A stretch of DNA of 64,000 nucleotides from Paramacrobiotus metropolitanus (lineage: Eukaryota > Tardigrada > Eutardigrada > Parachela > Macrobiotidae): the NCBI RefSeq assembly GCF_019649055.1, contig NW_026570305.1, forward strand, positions 62,001-126,000. The letters run 5' to 3'. The position numbers and the translations under genes were made by a program. This document shows, piece by piece, positions 21,801-34,696 of the stretch. How positions within the stretch are numbered: the stretch's first letter is position 1; every line of letters begins with the position of its first letter. Under the pieces are notes generated by a model. That model did no database searches, was not told the DNA's origin, and was given only the letters and a program-made list of their open reading frames with translations.

Positions 21801-24800
21801 GCGTATTATTGGAAGTAAGGTTAACAGCCGTACAATTTAGAACCGCTGTGTCATGCAGGTGTGTTTACCTTTGGCGCCGGCGGTCACGGGCAGTTGGGCC
21901 ACGGACCCACGCACAGCGAGGTCAATCCGCGCAAAGTCTTCGAGCTGATGGGCAGTAACGTCACGCAGATCTGCGTTGGCAGGTACGTTGGTCGCATTAA
22001 ATTGTGGAACGAATGGGTTGATTTCCTGTCGCCTTTCCAAGTTAAGGTTGCTTTGTCTGCGGAGAATTCAGCGGTTGATGTAATAGCTGAGTGAATGGGG
22101 TTTTCCCCGGAAACCGCATAATTTGGAAATTTTTTTGCGAATGTACTTGGGAGAGGCTGATAGCGTGCCGTCGGGCTGATTATGTTCGCGTTATTTAATC
22201 CCCTTGTCATGCACAAATTAATTGCTAAATCGTCAGGTTGTTTCAGGGACTTTTCGTAGTACAGTGTCAACTGCGTGCAATTACCCTAAGATCGTTTGGC
22301 CTTAAACTCTGCTTTAAGAATGTTCAAGTTAAGAACACCATTTCAGATCTCAACGACGGGATAATTGTGTTTTTTGTCAAAATAATCAGCATCTGCTCAT
22401 CTGCCACTGGGACGTGGTAGCGCCTTTCATGATTTTTTAAAAATCCGTCACTATGGGAATTTTTTTAGTGCAGTGTCACCTATGCCCACAAGGAAATTAC
22501 TGTACTCGTACTATAGCCCAGTTCTAGTGTCTGGTAGTGCACTAATCTTATTTATGATATGTACATCCAGTTAACTAGATTTCTCTAGATTTCTGGAGCA
22601 TTGAGTTAACTAGATTTCTGGAGCATTGAGTTTTTTTATTGAATCTGTGACTGTAGATTCCACACGATGACGTACGTGGCGGCCACCGGCAAGATCTTCG
22701 TATTCGGGAAAGGCGGTTCCGGCCAATTAGGCATGGGCACTGGCAGTCGCGTCAACCACCAGCACCCAGTCATCTGCCACGGCGCCTTCGACCTGATGCG
22801 CAATTCGGGATTAACGTTACATGAACTCTTCGCCGGTGGCGACCAGTCCTTCGCCAGCGTCACCATGGGCACCGCGCCCCTCCCGCCCGTCGACTTCCGC
22901 GAGGAGCGTCCGCCGCGCGGTCTATTAGTCTTGACGGAGACGGTGGTGGAGCGGCTGGTGAAAGCGTTGAGCTTGTTATCCGGCGAGGACGAGATGCTGG
23001 AGGAGACGGAGCAGCGCGAGTTGGAGGTGATGTGCGGCAGTGTGGCGGCCTGGAACGGGGCCTTCCTCGGTCCGGGGGAGGAGCACTACTTTTTATCTAG
23101 TAAAAACTGCGGCGTGGCGATGAGCGTGGCGGAGAGAGCGTTGGAGGAGCTGGCCGCCGCCATGAAACCGGTGGGTGGGGGTGGTATGCGCCACTTTGAC
23201 TGAGGAAATTATTTATTCATGGACGAATCTTAATTTACAGTTTACCAGATTTAAATGGATTTACAGTTTTTTAATTATTGTACTAAATTAATTGTACTGA
23301 AGTGCTTCGCTGAATTTATTTATTTACGGAAAATGTAGATTTTAGTTTCACTGGTATCTGCAAGTTTCCGCTGCGAGATGGTTGAAATGCATGCTTGGAG
23401 AAAGCTTTTTTTTATATCGATGGCGAACGTAGTGGAGGGGCTGTCTCGATACTTTGAGCGAGATTCAGTTACTGATAATGATACAAACTTGTGAAATAAT
23501 TGCATGGCTTTCTTTTTTGAAAAGCGAGTATTCTTTAAATTTTGTTGTTGCAAGTGGGAACATGGAACGCGATTCCCTAATAAACCGAATTTGATGTGGG
23601 GAATGAGCTTGAGTGGCGCATTTGGCGGTCGATGCTTCTGTTTCTGTTTGTAGATTGTGCGCGACAGTATTATGGACAAGATCCGCAGTAAAGTCCTGCC
23701 AAACTTGTCGACTAATCCGGCCAACATGGAGTGCCTGCGCGTGTTCCTTTTGCTGCCGCTCTTCCCCGTCTTCACGGCCTCCCTCAGCGTCGACCGTGTC
23801 CTGGAGTACATCGTCCCCTTTGCCCATGCCCTCGCCAGTCTCGGCGACATACCCAAAGGCGTCGTGCGTTCCTGGATGTCCATTGTTCCGCTAGGAATTT
23901 TCGAAAAATACGTCCAGGTAAGGCACTGCTTTCCTTTTCTGTGTTGGCAGGATTTTCAGCGGTTCTTGCAAAAGGAGACACTCAACAGGTTTTCTGCCTG
24001 ACTGATGCTTCAAGTTGACCGCGAAGTGGTTGTACACAAATAAATTTTTTCGGTTAATCAATAGCGGGCTAGGTTTTTTTTCGTAAAATTTGAAATGTGC
24101 AATGTGAGAAACGAGTTCTCCTGGAAGATACGGTGGATTAGAGACGAAAAATATAAAAAGTGATTTTTTAGTAACTTTTCTTTTGTTCTGTGGGTGCAGT
24201 TTGTAGTACTCTGTAGATGCAAAGAATTGCGTTCAAGTATGTATCCACCGCTCTACGCTGTTCTTACTGGATGGAAAAATCGTAAAAGTGCTGTTTATTG
24301 CGAACCGGGTAGTAGCCCTATTCAGAGCTTGTTATCCATCAAAATGCGGCTGGATTTTTTATGAACACCCGTGTTGGCTGGTTGTTTGTAGTTGTACAAA
24401 GACAGTGTAGTGGTGATCTTGCTGATGCCGAAAGTGGGCGAGTTGATCCAGAAGGAGCGCTACTGGCGGGGCATGCACAGTCTTCTCGACGCCTTGACGG
24501 TGCTGTACGAAGCCAATAATCGTCTGCGAGCCGTCAACGAGTTCGGCGCGCTGATGTACGAGAAATTCTACATACCGGAGATCACGGATAAGGTCAACAT
24601 CATGATGGACTACAAGAACTGGTACCATGCCGATCAACGAACACGGGTGAGGATGGTTTGGATACAGGCCTTCGGCGGTTGCTGAATTACAAATAAATAC
24701 CAATTTTTATTCATTTAAAAAAAATAATTTTATTTAATTACCGTGTGCTAAATTAACGCATCAGTCAATAATATTTGGAAATTTTTGTTCGTTTATTCCA

Positions 24801-27800
24801 GTCGTGCCTATCGATAAAAAATTTAATAAACTGCAATAAAAACTTACTAAAATTGCTGGCTTTTATATTAGTATAAGGCATAGATCATTACGATAAAACT
24901 CGACGGAGAAAGAATTTCTCTGCTAGTGTATCTTCGTCGCAGAGAACATATTAAGCCATTCTTTATCTTCCTTTGTTGTTGTTTTTCAGTTAATGACACT
25001 ATCGTTTTGTAATTACGCCTTCACTTTTGATCCGCAAGCCAAAACGATGCTGCTGCAGGCTGATTCCATGCTGCAGATGGAGGTGAGCAATTTTTGTGGA
25101 ATTGGCGAGAAGTGTGCGGTTTATCGGGGTTGTTTTTTACAGGAAGCGGTGAACTCGATGAACCATTCGGATTTCATGATGAACTTCATCCGGGCGGCGG
25201 CGCAGGGCACCAGCGGCGCGGCCATGCATCCGCAACAGGTGGTCTTTCTCAATCTGTACGTCTCCCGCAATGATTTGCTCAAGGACACGCTGGACCAGAT
25301 CTGGAGTTTCAAAGGTGTGTTAATGCAGTTTGCTGTAGCGTGGTTGCATTTGACAAAAGCGGTTTCGTTAATGAATTTGTTTTTGTGCTGATATCAGGTG
25401 AATTTGACTTTAAACCGATTTTATTAATTAGGTTGTTCTGTTTTTAGAACGAGGCGACCTGAAACGTCCGCTGAAGGTGTGGTTTACCGGTGAAGACGCG
25501 GAGGATGCCGGCGGTGTTAAAAAGGTGCGAATTTCTGCCTGATTTACAAACGTTTTGCGTTTTTATCATATTTCACCCACTTTTAACCATTAATGGGTTA
25601 TTGCGCTGTTTTTGAACCATATAGAAAACATAAGGATGTATTTTGTTATGTATTGGCGAATCGATGTACCTTGCGAACATTTTTACATTATTTTTATGGC
25701 CTTGTACTAGTGAATGACGATTTTTAACGAGGATATAGCTGCATAAAAATGTATTTTAATTTCGAATTTATTGCGTGGTTGTTACTCGTGTAATATTCCG
25801 CATAACATTTTTTGTTCACCGCGCATTGGACGTATGATTTACTACGCTGTCCTGATATTTCATTGACAATCTTTACAGGAATTTTTTATGCTTCTGATGC
25901 GCGAATTGCTCGACCCGAAATACGGCATGTTCACCTACTACGAAGAGTCACGGAGTATTTACTTCAACGGCAACAGTTTCGAGAGCAAAGATCGCTTTTA
26001 TATGGTCGGCATTATTTGCGGATTGGCCATTTATAACGGTATGTTCTTCCGATATGGGAATGTTGTAGTATAAAGGCACGCTAGTAACTTATTGGATCTT
26101 TCTTACGATTGTGCAGTCGCATTGATTTCCGGCTGTTAAAAATCACTGCCTGCCGCGAAATAAGAATTCAATTTTTTGTACAACTCGAACAGCAGTACTG
26201 CAGCAGTAAAGGTTTAACGATTAATTTGCAGCGACGATTGTGGATGTGAATTTCCCGCTGGTGCTGTATAAGAAGCTACTGAATATTAAGCCTATTCTGC
26301 AGGATCTCGACGGCCTCATGCCCACTGTGCGCCGGTAAGGCTAATAAGCGATATTAATGTTTAGTTTATGTAATGTTAGGATTTGTGGTTTCTTTAAAAT
26401 TCTTCAGTACGAGGACAGAAAATTTGTTTTGTGATATTTCACTGCCGTATTGGCTGTCGGGCGTTGCTAGCTTTTGAAACGCGTCTTCGGTGAGATTACG
26501 GAACTCGTTGACCGTTGTGTACCCACATTTTTGTTGATACCGTAGTGTTGTGGCAAACCCCAAGACTTGCGTGATTTCATCCATGTGTTCTTATTTATCT
26601 GAATTTCGCTATGGGTTAGGTGGTTTGTTTTTTAAGTGCAGTAAAACGTTAGAATGCAGGTATCTGTAATTTGTATATGTTGAGGAAATTGAATTTGATG
26701 TGAGATGATGGTTGGCTTGTATAACGACTAAGGCGCCATATGGCAGTCGGCTGTTCGGTTTTGTTTCCGAGTTTTCTATGTTTCTTTCTCAATGCCGTCA
26801 AGTACCGATGTCGTTGATATATATTGGAACAGCTGAACTGCAGACGAAGGCAACGGTGGGAAGAGATCTTCGCGTTGAACTTCACCATCTCTCAGGAATC
26901 CTTCGGGGAGACGGCGATCGTGCCGCTGAAGCCGAACGGGGAGGATATTGCCGTTACAAAGGACAACCGGCAGGAGTATGTGGATTTGTACGTGGATTAT
27001 GTGCTGAACAAAGCCGTGGAGGGACAATTCGCGGCGTTCTACGAAGGGTTTCATCGCGTCTGCGGTGGAAGATCCTCGAGTTGTTCCATCCACAGGAGCT
27101 CATGGCCATGGTGTGCGGCAATGAGAATTACGACTGGAAAGAACTACAGGAGGTAACCAAACGTGCCCCGTTGACCGTTGTATGAATCAACTAATACTAA
27201 AAATTCTCCTGCAACTCGTTTTATTAACGATGAGCGGTAATGTTGGGTTTTGGAGGCTTATGGGATCTTCTTGTAATACATGAGTTGGAAAAATATTTAG
27301 AAAATTATAATTATTTGGTTCGTAAGTTGGTTCGTAAGTAGTAAGTACATAGTAGTGCATCGCTACACGCCACTATTGGATTTGGAATTTAGATGTTGCG
27401 ATTTCCATTTCTGCATGCTTGTTTTCGAATGCCGAATAGTTTTCGTCAGTATACAAGCTTGGCGCGCTTTTATTAACGTGCCATTAGGGTAAATATCGTA
27501 GTGTAGCGGTCAAACATCGAGCTTCCTTGGGATCTGAAGATATTTGATCGTACGCTAAACAGCGGTTAACAGGGTTTACCAAAATAAAAACACCGACCGG
27601 ATTAGCTTTTTTTAAAAGCATGTTGACGCATGTTTTATTATCTTGCATTGAATAACCGTTGGTGTGCGTGGTTGACCGTGGTTTCTCGGTGTTGTGCAGG
27701 CTGCCGTGTACAAAGGTGACTTCACCGCCGAACACCCGACCATCAAGATGTTCTGGCGCGTCTTCCATTCGTTGGAGCTGGAGCAGAAGAAAAAGTTCCT

Positions 27801-28144
27801 CTTGTTCCTCACCGGCTGTGATCGCATACCCATCTTGGGAATGAAAGCCGTCCGCGTACGTCAATTGCTTACGTAATTCGAATAGGAAGAATGTTTGATT
27901 TTTCCTTTTAGTGTGTTTTTCGTATGTAGTTGTAGTATTTTTAGCAAATTTTCCTTGTTAATATTGAACTTCTGGCTTTTTTGCTTAGATCATCATCCAG
28001 CCGGCGGGGGGCGGGGAGAATTACCTGCCGGTAGCGCACACCTGCTTCAACATCCTCGATCTGCCCAAGTACACCAGTGAGCGGGCGTTGCGGGACAAAC
28101 TGCTGCTGGCCATGCAGCAGACGCAGGGATTCGCCTTGGCTTAG
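18881..28144 (+). CDS. HERC4: HERC4-type RCC1-HECT E3 ubiquitin ligase
   Basis: Eighteen exons: 18881-19136, 19717-19876, 20106-20182, 20283-20318, 20783-20965, 21437-21535, 21859-21982, 22657-23170, 23654-23917, 24392-24646, 24990-25082, 25143-25314, 25448-25524, 25879-26038, 26232-26334, 26844-27152, 27700-27855, 27989-28144. The product is about 1064 residues, close to human HERC4. Seven RCC1-type repeats (for example [36 protein letters not shown]) form the N-terminal propeller. The C-terminal third is a HECT domain with [15 protein letters not shown]-type start, [18 protein letters not shown] and the catalytic Cys in [13 protein letters not shown]. It transfers ubiquitin from E2 to substrate through that Cys. 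One base seems missing in exon 16 (about 27066-27071), which breaks the frame inside the HECT domain. The start of exon 16 (26844) was set by phase and is less certain. A poly(A) signal lies at about 28365. Confidence 0.9.
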
Positions 28145-29595
28145 ACTGTTGATCGGAATGAGTGATAAAAAAGCCGGATTACTTTTCTATGATAAGAAAA
28201 CTTTTACCTAGTTTTACAGATTTCTGTTTCTTTGACCCGTTTGTTTGTACCGATAGTTATTTACCGGCCCACTTGGACAGGCTGAACCTTTTTTGAGGGT
28301 GCAAATTTATGTGTTCTTTCTTCGTGATTCGGTGATGTGGAATTGTCCTATCGTAAAGGGATATAATAAAAGAATTTTGTAGAAAACAAAATGTAAAATT
28401 AACGAATGCAAGAAATGGCCGAGAAAATATATGTGGTGAGCACAACAAAATAAAAACGGCAAGAAATTAAGCGAACAGGTCAAAGTAAGTGAAACCGTCC
28501 TTATCGAAACATGCGTGTGGCAGTTGGAGACTCTTGACTTACGCTGGTGCGAAGTATAAAATCAATGCTGTTTAAAGTGTTAACTGCACTGTGCAGTTAA
28601 CAGGAGCATCTGAACAAGCTCGCTAGCGAACTGCATCATAAATCAAAGACTGATAGCATGGCTGTTCGAAATCACTAAAATCCCAGCGTGACTTATAACA
28701 ATCATCAAATTTTGGTATACACTGTTTTTTTTTTGTCTGCAGTGGATGAACAATGCGGTGATAATCGTGAGATTCTGTTTTCTGCCAGTACATAAATCAC
28801 CGCTAAACTATTAACAACAATAATTGTTAGTTCCAGTTTTGTCAGCCTGTACGACAGTACGAGTACTTTAAATTGTACATGCGGTTACTGTACCAGTTAC
28901 ATAAGCAGTTTGTACAGCCGTGTTTATAAAGCCGATAACCGTCCGTCTAGCGTTATCAGTAATTTCAGCTGATGAGAAGGAATTTCACGACCATGAGACT
29001 TATTAATTTTTAATTGCAAAGTGTGCGAAAATGGAGCAGGCGAACAGCTGTTGCTGCCGTGTACCAGACCTGTTTCTTATTACTGCCCATATTATGATTT
29101 ACCGGCTACTGCACAGTATACAATACTGTACGATACATACTGTAGCCTGTAGATAAGTATGTACAGTAATGCACGAGAAATCATTCAGGTGTACAGTACT
29201 CTGTACTCGTATCGATTGTCGACGATTGACATGTGCCTTTTCTCTTTGCAGTCAGTTCAGTTAAGTAAGTACTCGACTAACTGTGTAGTAAAATTTAATA
29301 AAGTTTTGTTGTCATGATCCATTTTGATTCCCATGACATCTGATAGCAGAACCCCAGCCACAACGGTCAAGATTACCGAGCACCATTCACCAGCAACATC
29401 TACGTAGAACTCCAGCTGTACTGCATAACAAGACTCAAAGGAGTTATTACGACCACGATCGCTAGCAAATTTTATGGTGCTTCTTTAGGTTTGCATGGAA
29501 GAGCATTCCCTGCGATTTCAGAACTCTTCAACCCGCCCGTAATAATTTTTTTCTACGCAAGTAATTAACATCTCCGTTGGTCCAACCGGAGGATT
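28145..29595. other. Intergenic; no gene seen
   Basis: This is AT-rich sequence with a poly(A) signal for HERC4 near 28365. Around 28850-29220 there are many short palindromic words built on GTAC (GTACAGTAC, GAGTACT). No coding frame or structured RNA is recognised. Confidence 0.4.
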
Positions 29596-30261
29596 ATGAA
29601 GTTGGTTGTTAGCCGTGGAAAAGCGTTAACTCGTATTCTGCGAACGGATGAAGAGCCTTTAGGAAAACATCGCATAGGGATATTTATTGACACACATTTG
29701 GACGGTACGTGTACAATGTCTTCCCCACTTGATCCCCTTCCTATGGAGCTCCTTCCTTGTGTCATTGTCATCATGGGCGTCTCCGGCTCCGGCAAATCCA
29801 CTATCGCCTCCGCCCTAGCGAATCGTCTACAGTGGCCGTTCCAAGAAGGCGATGATCTCCATTCACCTGCCAACCACGCCAAAATGCAGTCCGGTACCCC
29901 CCTGACGGACGCGGACCGCCTTCCCTGGCTGCAGAAAATCGCCGAGTGGATCGATACCCATCCGTACGGTGTCGTCACATGCTCGGCGTTGAAGCGGTCC
30001 TACCGGGAGCTGATTGTGGGAGAACGAAAGAATGTGCGGCTGGTGTATTTGCAGGCGGAGAGGCAGTTGCTGGAAGGACGGATGGGCAGGAGGAAGGGGC
30101 ATTTCATGCCGGCCAGGTTGCTGGATAGTCAGTTGGCGACACTGGAGGAGCCGGGTGCCGATGAGGGCGCAGTGGTGGTGAGGGTGGATGATGGGCCGGT
30201 GGAGCAAACGGTTGATGAGATTGTCCGTAAACTGAAAGAGCCTGCAGTACCTTGTTCGTAG
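29596..30261 (+). CDS. IDNK: Gluconokinase
   Basis: An intronless ORF of 221 residues from ATG 29596. The core begins near the second ATG (29716), giving 181 residues, the usual length of the family. It shows a Walker A loop GVSGSGKST, the family block EGDDLHSPANHAKM followed by GTPLTDADRLPWL, CSALKRSYRELI, and GHFMPARLLDSQLATLE near the C terminus. The enzyme phosphorylates gluconate to 6-phosphogluconate with ATP, feeding the pentose phosphate pathway. If the first ATG is used, the extra 40 residues start with a basic stretch (MKLVVSRGKALTRILR) that could be a targeting peptide; this is not certain. Gluconokinases occur in both bacteria and animals, so the lack of introns alone does not show transfer. 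Confidence 0.9.
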   Translation: MKLVVSRGKALTRILRTDEEPLGKHRIGIFIDTHLDGTCTMSSPLDPLPMELLPCVIVIMGVSGSGKSTIASALANRLQWPFQEGDDLHSPANHAKMQSGTPLTDADRLPWLQKIAEWIDTHPYGVVTCSALKRSYRELIVGERKNVRLVYLQAERQLLEGRMGRRKGHFMPARLLDSQLATLEEPGADEGAVVVRVDDGPVEQTVDEIVRKLKEPAVPCS

Positions 30262-31919
30262 TTTTTTTTGTACTTTGCTCCACCTTGGACGTCTGAAATT
30301 TCGCTGCCTTATTTGTATGCGCACATTAGAATGGGGAATTCGTTAACGGATTTACAAATAGATTGTAAAGTGCAAACTCTGGGCGAAAACGACATATACG
30401 AGTAGAGACGTACGACTTCGTACAGTAGATACGTACGACTTTACACGTTAAATCTTTGAGGCATGTTTGCTTAATTATATCCGCAGTATCCTTCCTTACC
30501 ACAAGGTATCCTTCGCGTATCCGGCATCCCCCATGTACTCACGATTTCCATTTGTTCGCTGCCGTATTCTAATGCTTCTGTACAGTATCTTTTACGTGTC
30601 CCATATGTATTCCACTAAGAAGAACTGCGTAGTACTTTGTAAGAAAAACTAAGAAAACCTAAGAAATTGGCAGGACATATAAAGTGTACAGGAAGGATAC
30701 TGTGGCTTAGAAAATCTACTCGCAAGGAAACGAGGAAAACGTCGGAAACTAAAAAGAACGACCACAATAACAATGTAAGTACCAGGATAGCAAGAGATGT
30801 TTACATGTGTACCACCTTTGAAAGCAACAGAATCACATCGTTTTCTCACATTTCACAGTATCTTTGACATATCCTCCATGTATCCTGCTATATATAGCTT
30901 TGAAGTCACAATTAACTGCAGTCTGCAGCATCCCAACGCATCTAAACGTATTCCTACCGTATCCGTGTCTTTCAAGCATCCGGATAATTTTACAGGGGGG
31001 AAATAAAGGATACTGCGGAATGGATACCAATACAACATGGATGCAATCATACAAAACAAAAAACATGCCCTGAAAAACTTCACGTGTACGAACCGTGCCA
31101 CATCGAAAATATTTTATACTTCTGAAGTACATAAATTATTTTGGCTGCAAGACTGTGAAGTGACCTTTTGTTGAGTCGTTAGCTTGAATTGCGCAGCTAT
31201 AAAGCTTACCAAAGTAAGTGGTGTGATTTTAATATTCAAGATAGTCAGACTTTACTGCTGACAGGCAGAGTGACAGCTGCACAATTAATTAGACAACTAT
31301 AGTAGAGACGCCCTAAGGGCAAGCGGACGGTCGTTCTCGGTTTTTACATCGCATTATTTTTGCAAACATCGTGTTTAGAGTCCTTATTCTCCGTACTAGT
31401 GCTGTCAGAATATACAGCCTTGAATCAGGATGCGAAATACATGTATAGATAAGAACGATAATGGTAAAAGTAAGTAAAACTGCGAGCGCTTGTGAACTAC
31501 TTGATAATTATTAAAATTTTAACAATAACAAATAACCAACGTCTTCTATCTTCGGGGCCAGTGGGGGTAAAAGTAACATAACAAAGCAGCTGTGGCATTG
31601 CAGCATTTGCTTTAATAACAGCTACTGTCAGCTAGAGTAGAGGAGAATATAACGCTACTTATGAAAAGCAGAAAAACACTCGTTTCCAGTTAACGCTCGA
31701 ATTTAACGACGAATGGAAAGCCGAGCCGAGTCAGTAACTTCCAACTTTTCAACCATGCAGTATGGAAAGGTATCCACTTTTCAAAAATGCATACTTCCGA
31801 ATTGGAAATTCCGCCAGTCCCGTTTCCATATTGTGAGCGTCCGATGGCGCGACGGCTCGCAACCGCACACCAACTCGTAGCATTCAAAATACCGGTTTTT
31901 CTCGGCGAAAAGAATTTTT
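30262..31919. other. Intergenic with a GTATCC-rich element bounded by inverted 13-mers
   Basis: CCGCAGTATCCTT at 30481-30493 is repeated in inverse as AAGGATACTGCGG at 31006-31018, with a near copy at 30691-30705. Between them the word GTATCC and close variants recur many times. No target duplication is obvious. The rest of the interval shows nothing recognisable. Confidence 0.45.
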
Positions 31920-34608
31920 TTAAAAAACAGGTGCTAGCGCACTTTGGCCATTAATTCCAGCCGCATAAATTGCTGCTCCACGAGCCACCGATTCAGCAGG
32001 GTATATTTCTTGCAAAATAGGTTTGCCCGGGAAAAAGCACTTGAGCAGTGCTTTGATTTTAGGAATTACGCTTGATCCACCCACCAACACGATATTGTCG
32101 ATACTGGAAGCAGCGTCACCGGATTTCGCTAGTGCGGCTCCCACTGCCGAAATAATGCGGTCAAAAATGTTTCGACAGATGTGGTCGAAATCTGCGCGGT
32201 GTACGTTTCGTTGGTATAACTGATTTCCATGAAATTTGGGTACCTGGATCAAGTATTCCTCACGAAAGCTTAAAGTTCTTTTACATAATTGAACAGCCCT
32301 GTTTAATTGTAGGACAGAATCTGATTGCAGGTCCGTTTTCTGAAGGTGGTTATTCCCGGTGAATTCTGTTAACAAAAACTCCGCTAGGGCATCATTGAAT
32401 TTTTGACCTCCGAGTTGCGGATCCGTGTACGCACTCAGTATTCTAAACTCCATGCTCGGCGCGGCAGACAAAATGGATATGTCCAGTGTACTGCTGCCCA
32501 AATCAAAAACCAATATTTTCTGTCCAACTGGATAAGTTATCGACATCGCCATCGCGCACGCAGTAGCGGCTGCTACCGGTTCGCTAATTATCCGCGTGAC
32601 ATTCCATTCTGCACCTTTCGCGGCATCAACCATTGCCTGGCGCTGATAGTCGGTAAAATAAGCCGGCACAGTTAAAACTGTGTCAAATACCTCCGAGTGC
32701 AGAAAGTCTTTGGCGGCGTTTTTCAAATATTTTAAGAGAATTTCTATTATTTTCTCCGGTGTGACTAACGTCGTACTGCCAGCATCAACTATACGTATGC
32801 AGGGCTTGCCATTGTCATCGACCACAGTAAAGCGCCATCTAAGCATATCAGACTGCACCAGCGGGTCGTGGAAGCTGCGCCCCAGTATGCGCTTTACGCC
32901 ATCCACAGTGTTATCTGGATAGATGCGTCGGTGTTCGGTAGCCGCCGTGCCTACCAGGTTATCTTCTCCGTCAAATCTTACGGCGCTCCGTGTTAACCGC
33001 TGTCCACGGTCGTTCTCAATGACCTCCACGCATCCATTTCCCTCCCGATAAACCGCTATACAACTGTACGTCGCGCCCATGCTGATGCCTACGGGAAGCC
33101 GCTTCGGCAGACTAGGATTTGTAAGATCGTATGACGCGCGACAACCCACGCCGTTAATACGAAAATTGGCACAGTGTTTTTCCCATGCGCTTTGAAAGGC
33201 AACCTGATTGTCGTAGTTGTACAAGTGTTGGATAGCAAAAAAGTGTTCCTGTAACTGTTTGGTAAGGTCACCCGCTGAAATTCTCTCATGGATGGGCGTG
33301 AGACAGCGCCGTATACAGGCACTTAAAGTATCCCGGTTACAGGGTGGATCTGCACACTGTACAAATGGTATCCATCCATTCACTATCAGTCCTGCAAATA
33401 CCACGCCCGACATTTTAGCTGGAATGTCCATGACCTCCTCAGTGCTGCTGATTAACCGGTCTTGGAGAGCAGCACTGCAGTTTAGTAGTTCGGTTATAAT
33501 GCAACCGAGACTCCAGATATCCGTTTTTCTTCCAATGACTTCGCCATCATCTCTCAGGCCAAGATGTTTTCTCAGCATTTCAGGCGACATATACCGGACA
33601 GTGCCGATTCCGTGTGTGATATCCTGAGAAACAGTTGCGTTTTGTCGCATTTGCACACAGCTGTCAAGATCACATATTTTGACGATTTCCCGCTTGGTAT
33701 GCAAATAATTAATGACAACGTTGGCCGGTTTTAAGTCCCCGTGGATGATCTGCTTGGAATGGAGGAAGCTGAGTCCATTGCCAATATGAACAGAGCAACG
33801 AACAATCGAGGTTATCCCAAGGTTGAGCGTACCGTTGCGCACTTTCTGAATTAAGGCCGCCAAATTTCCATCTACAAATTTAATTATGCTTAAATAAGCA
33901 TTAGTGCCCAAAACAGAGTGAGGAGAATTTACAGCTTGGTAGCAAGATCGAAAACGAGATTTTCAAAATTCTACAGTTGTACTAACCATAAGAAGGGTAA
34001 GCGAAATCTACAGTACAGCGGGCGGAAGTTCGCCGAAATTAGGTGGCAACAAAATAAGTTATTCAAGTTTTTTCGTTGCCGTTTCGTTTTCCCGTTTTCA
34101 AACTTTCAAACCTATAGTGAAAATATCATTGTGTAATGATGCAGCAAACGCGCACGCATTGTGCCAACGAGAATGGTCAAACGAGGCCAAAATCGGTATA
34201 ATCTCTTTTTAAAGCAATTTCATATTTGTTTTTCAGAATAACTTAGATTTTTTGCGTAGTTAGGCAGTACGTACCGCCACAATATTCCATCATGAATTCA
34301 ACGGACTGTCCTCCTGGTGTTTGGAAAATTGTGGATTTATAAAATGTCACAAGGTTGCAGTGTTTTAGACTCAGTAATTGCGTGTGACAATCTTCCACAC
34401 TTTTGACGTCGGATAAAATACGCGATTCGTCAAGCGTGTTGACGATCACTTTTACTGCCACCTTTGCTGGACCATCGAAACTTCCCTTTTTTGTAACATA
34501 AGCTTCGTATACATTTCCAAAGGCTCCTCCAGCGATATGCCCCTGAATTTCGTACTGATATTCGCACGTGGCACCAAATGAGATTGATTCTGTATCCGTA
34601 GATTCCAT
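31920..34608 (-). CDS. Protein kinase fused to an Hsp70 ATPase domain
   Basis: Two minus-strand exons, 34608-34275 and 33871-31920, join at phase 1 to give 761 residues; the second exon alone runs uninterrupted from the kinase C-lobe through the Hsp70 domain. Residues about 20-330 are a kinase: glycine loop IAGGAFGNVYEA, beta-3 lysine VAVKVI, catalytic loop IIHGDLKPAN (Asp157, Asn162), CDLD at 178-181 where DFG is expected, TVRYMSPEM and KTDIWSLGC. Residues about 370-755 are an Hsp70 nucleotide-binding domain: VGISMGATYSCIAVY, YPDNTVDGVKRILGR, VLTVPAYFTDYQRQAM, SEPVAAATACAM, VFDLGSSTLDISIL and LVGGSSVIPKIK. There is no substrate-binding domain or EEVD tail. No signal peptide, so cytosolic. 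The intron position matches the other DLD kinases. A tandem-gene misjoin is unlikely because both domains share one exon. Confidence 0.85.
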
Positions 34609-34696
34609 CCAGGAATAAGGAACACACACCTCTGCTGAACCGCCGTACTATCTAATGCAGTGGTCAGATTCCTATCCGGATGATGAGCACGATAAA

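Noticed and set aside
27494-27550. tRNA-like stretch
   Set aside because: The A-box-like start is present, but the B box is poor and a cloverleaf could not be drawn; not called as a tRNA gene.
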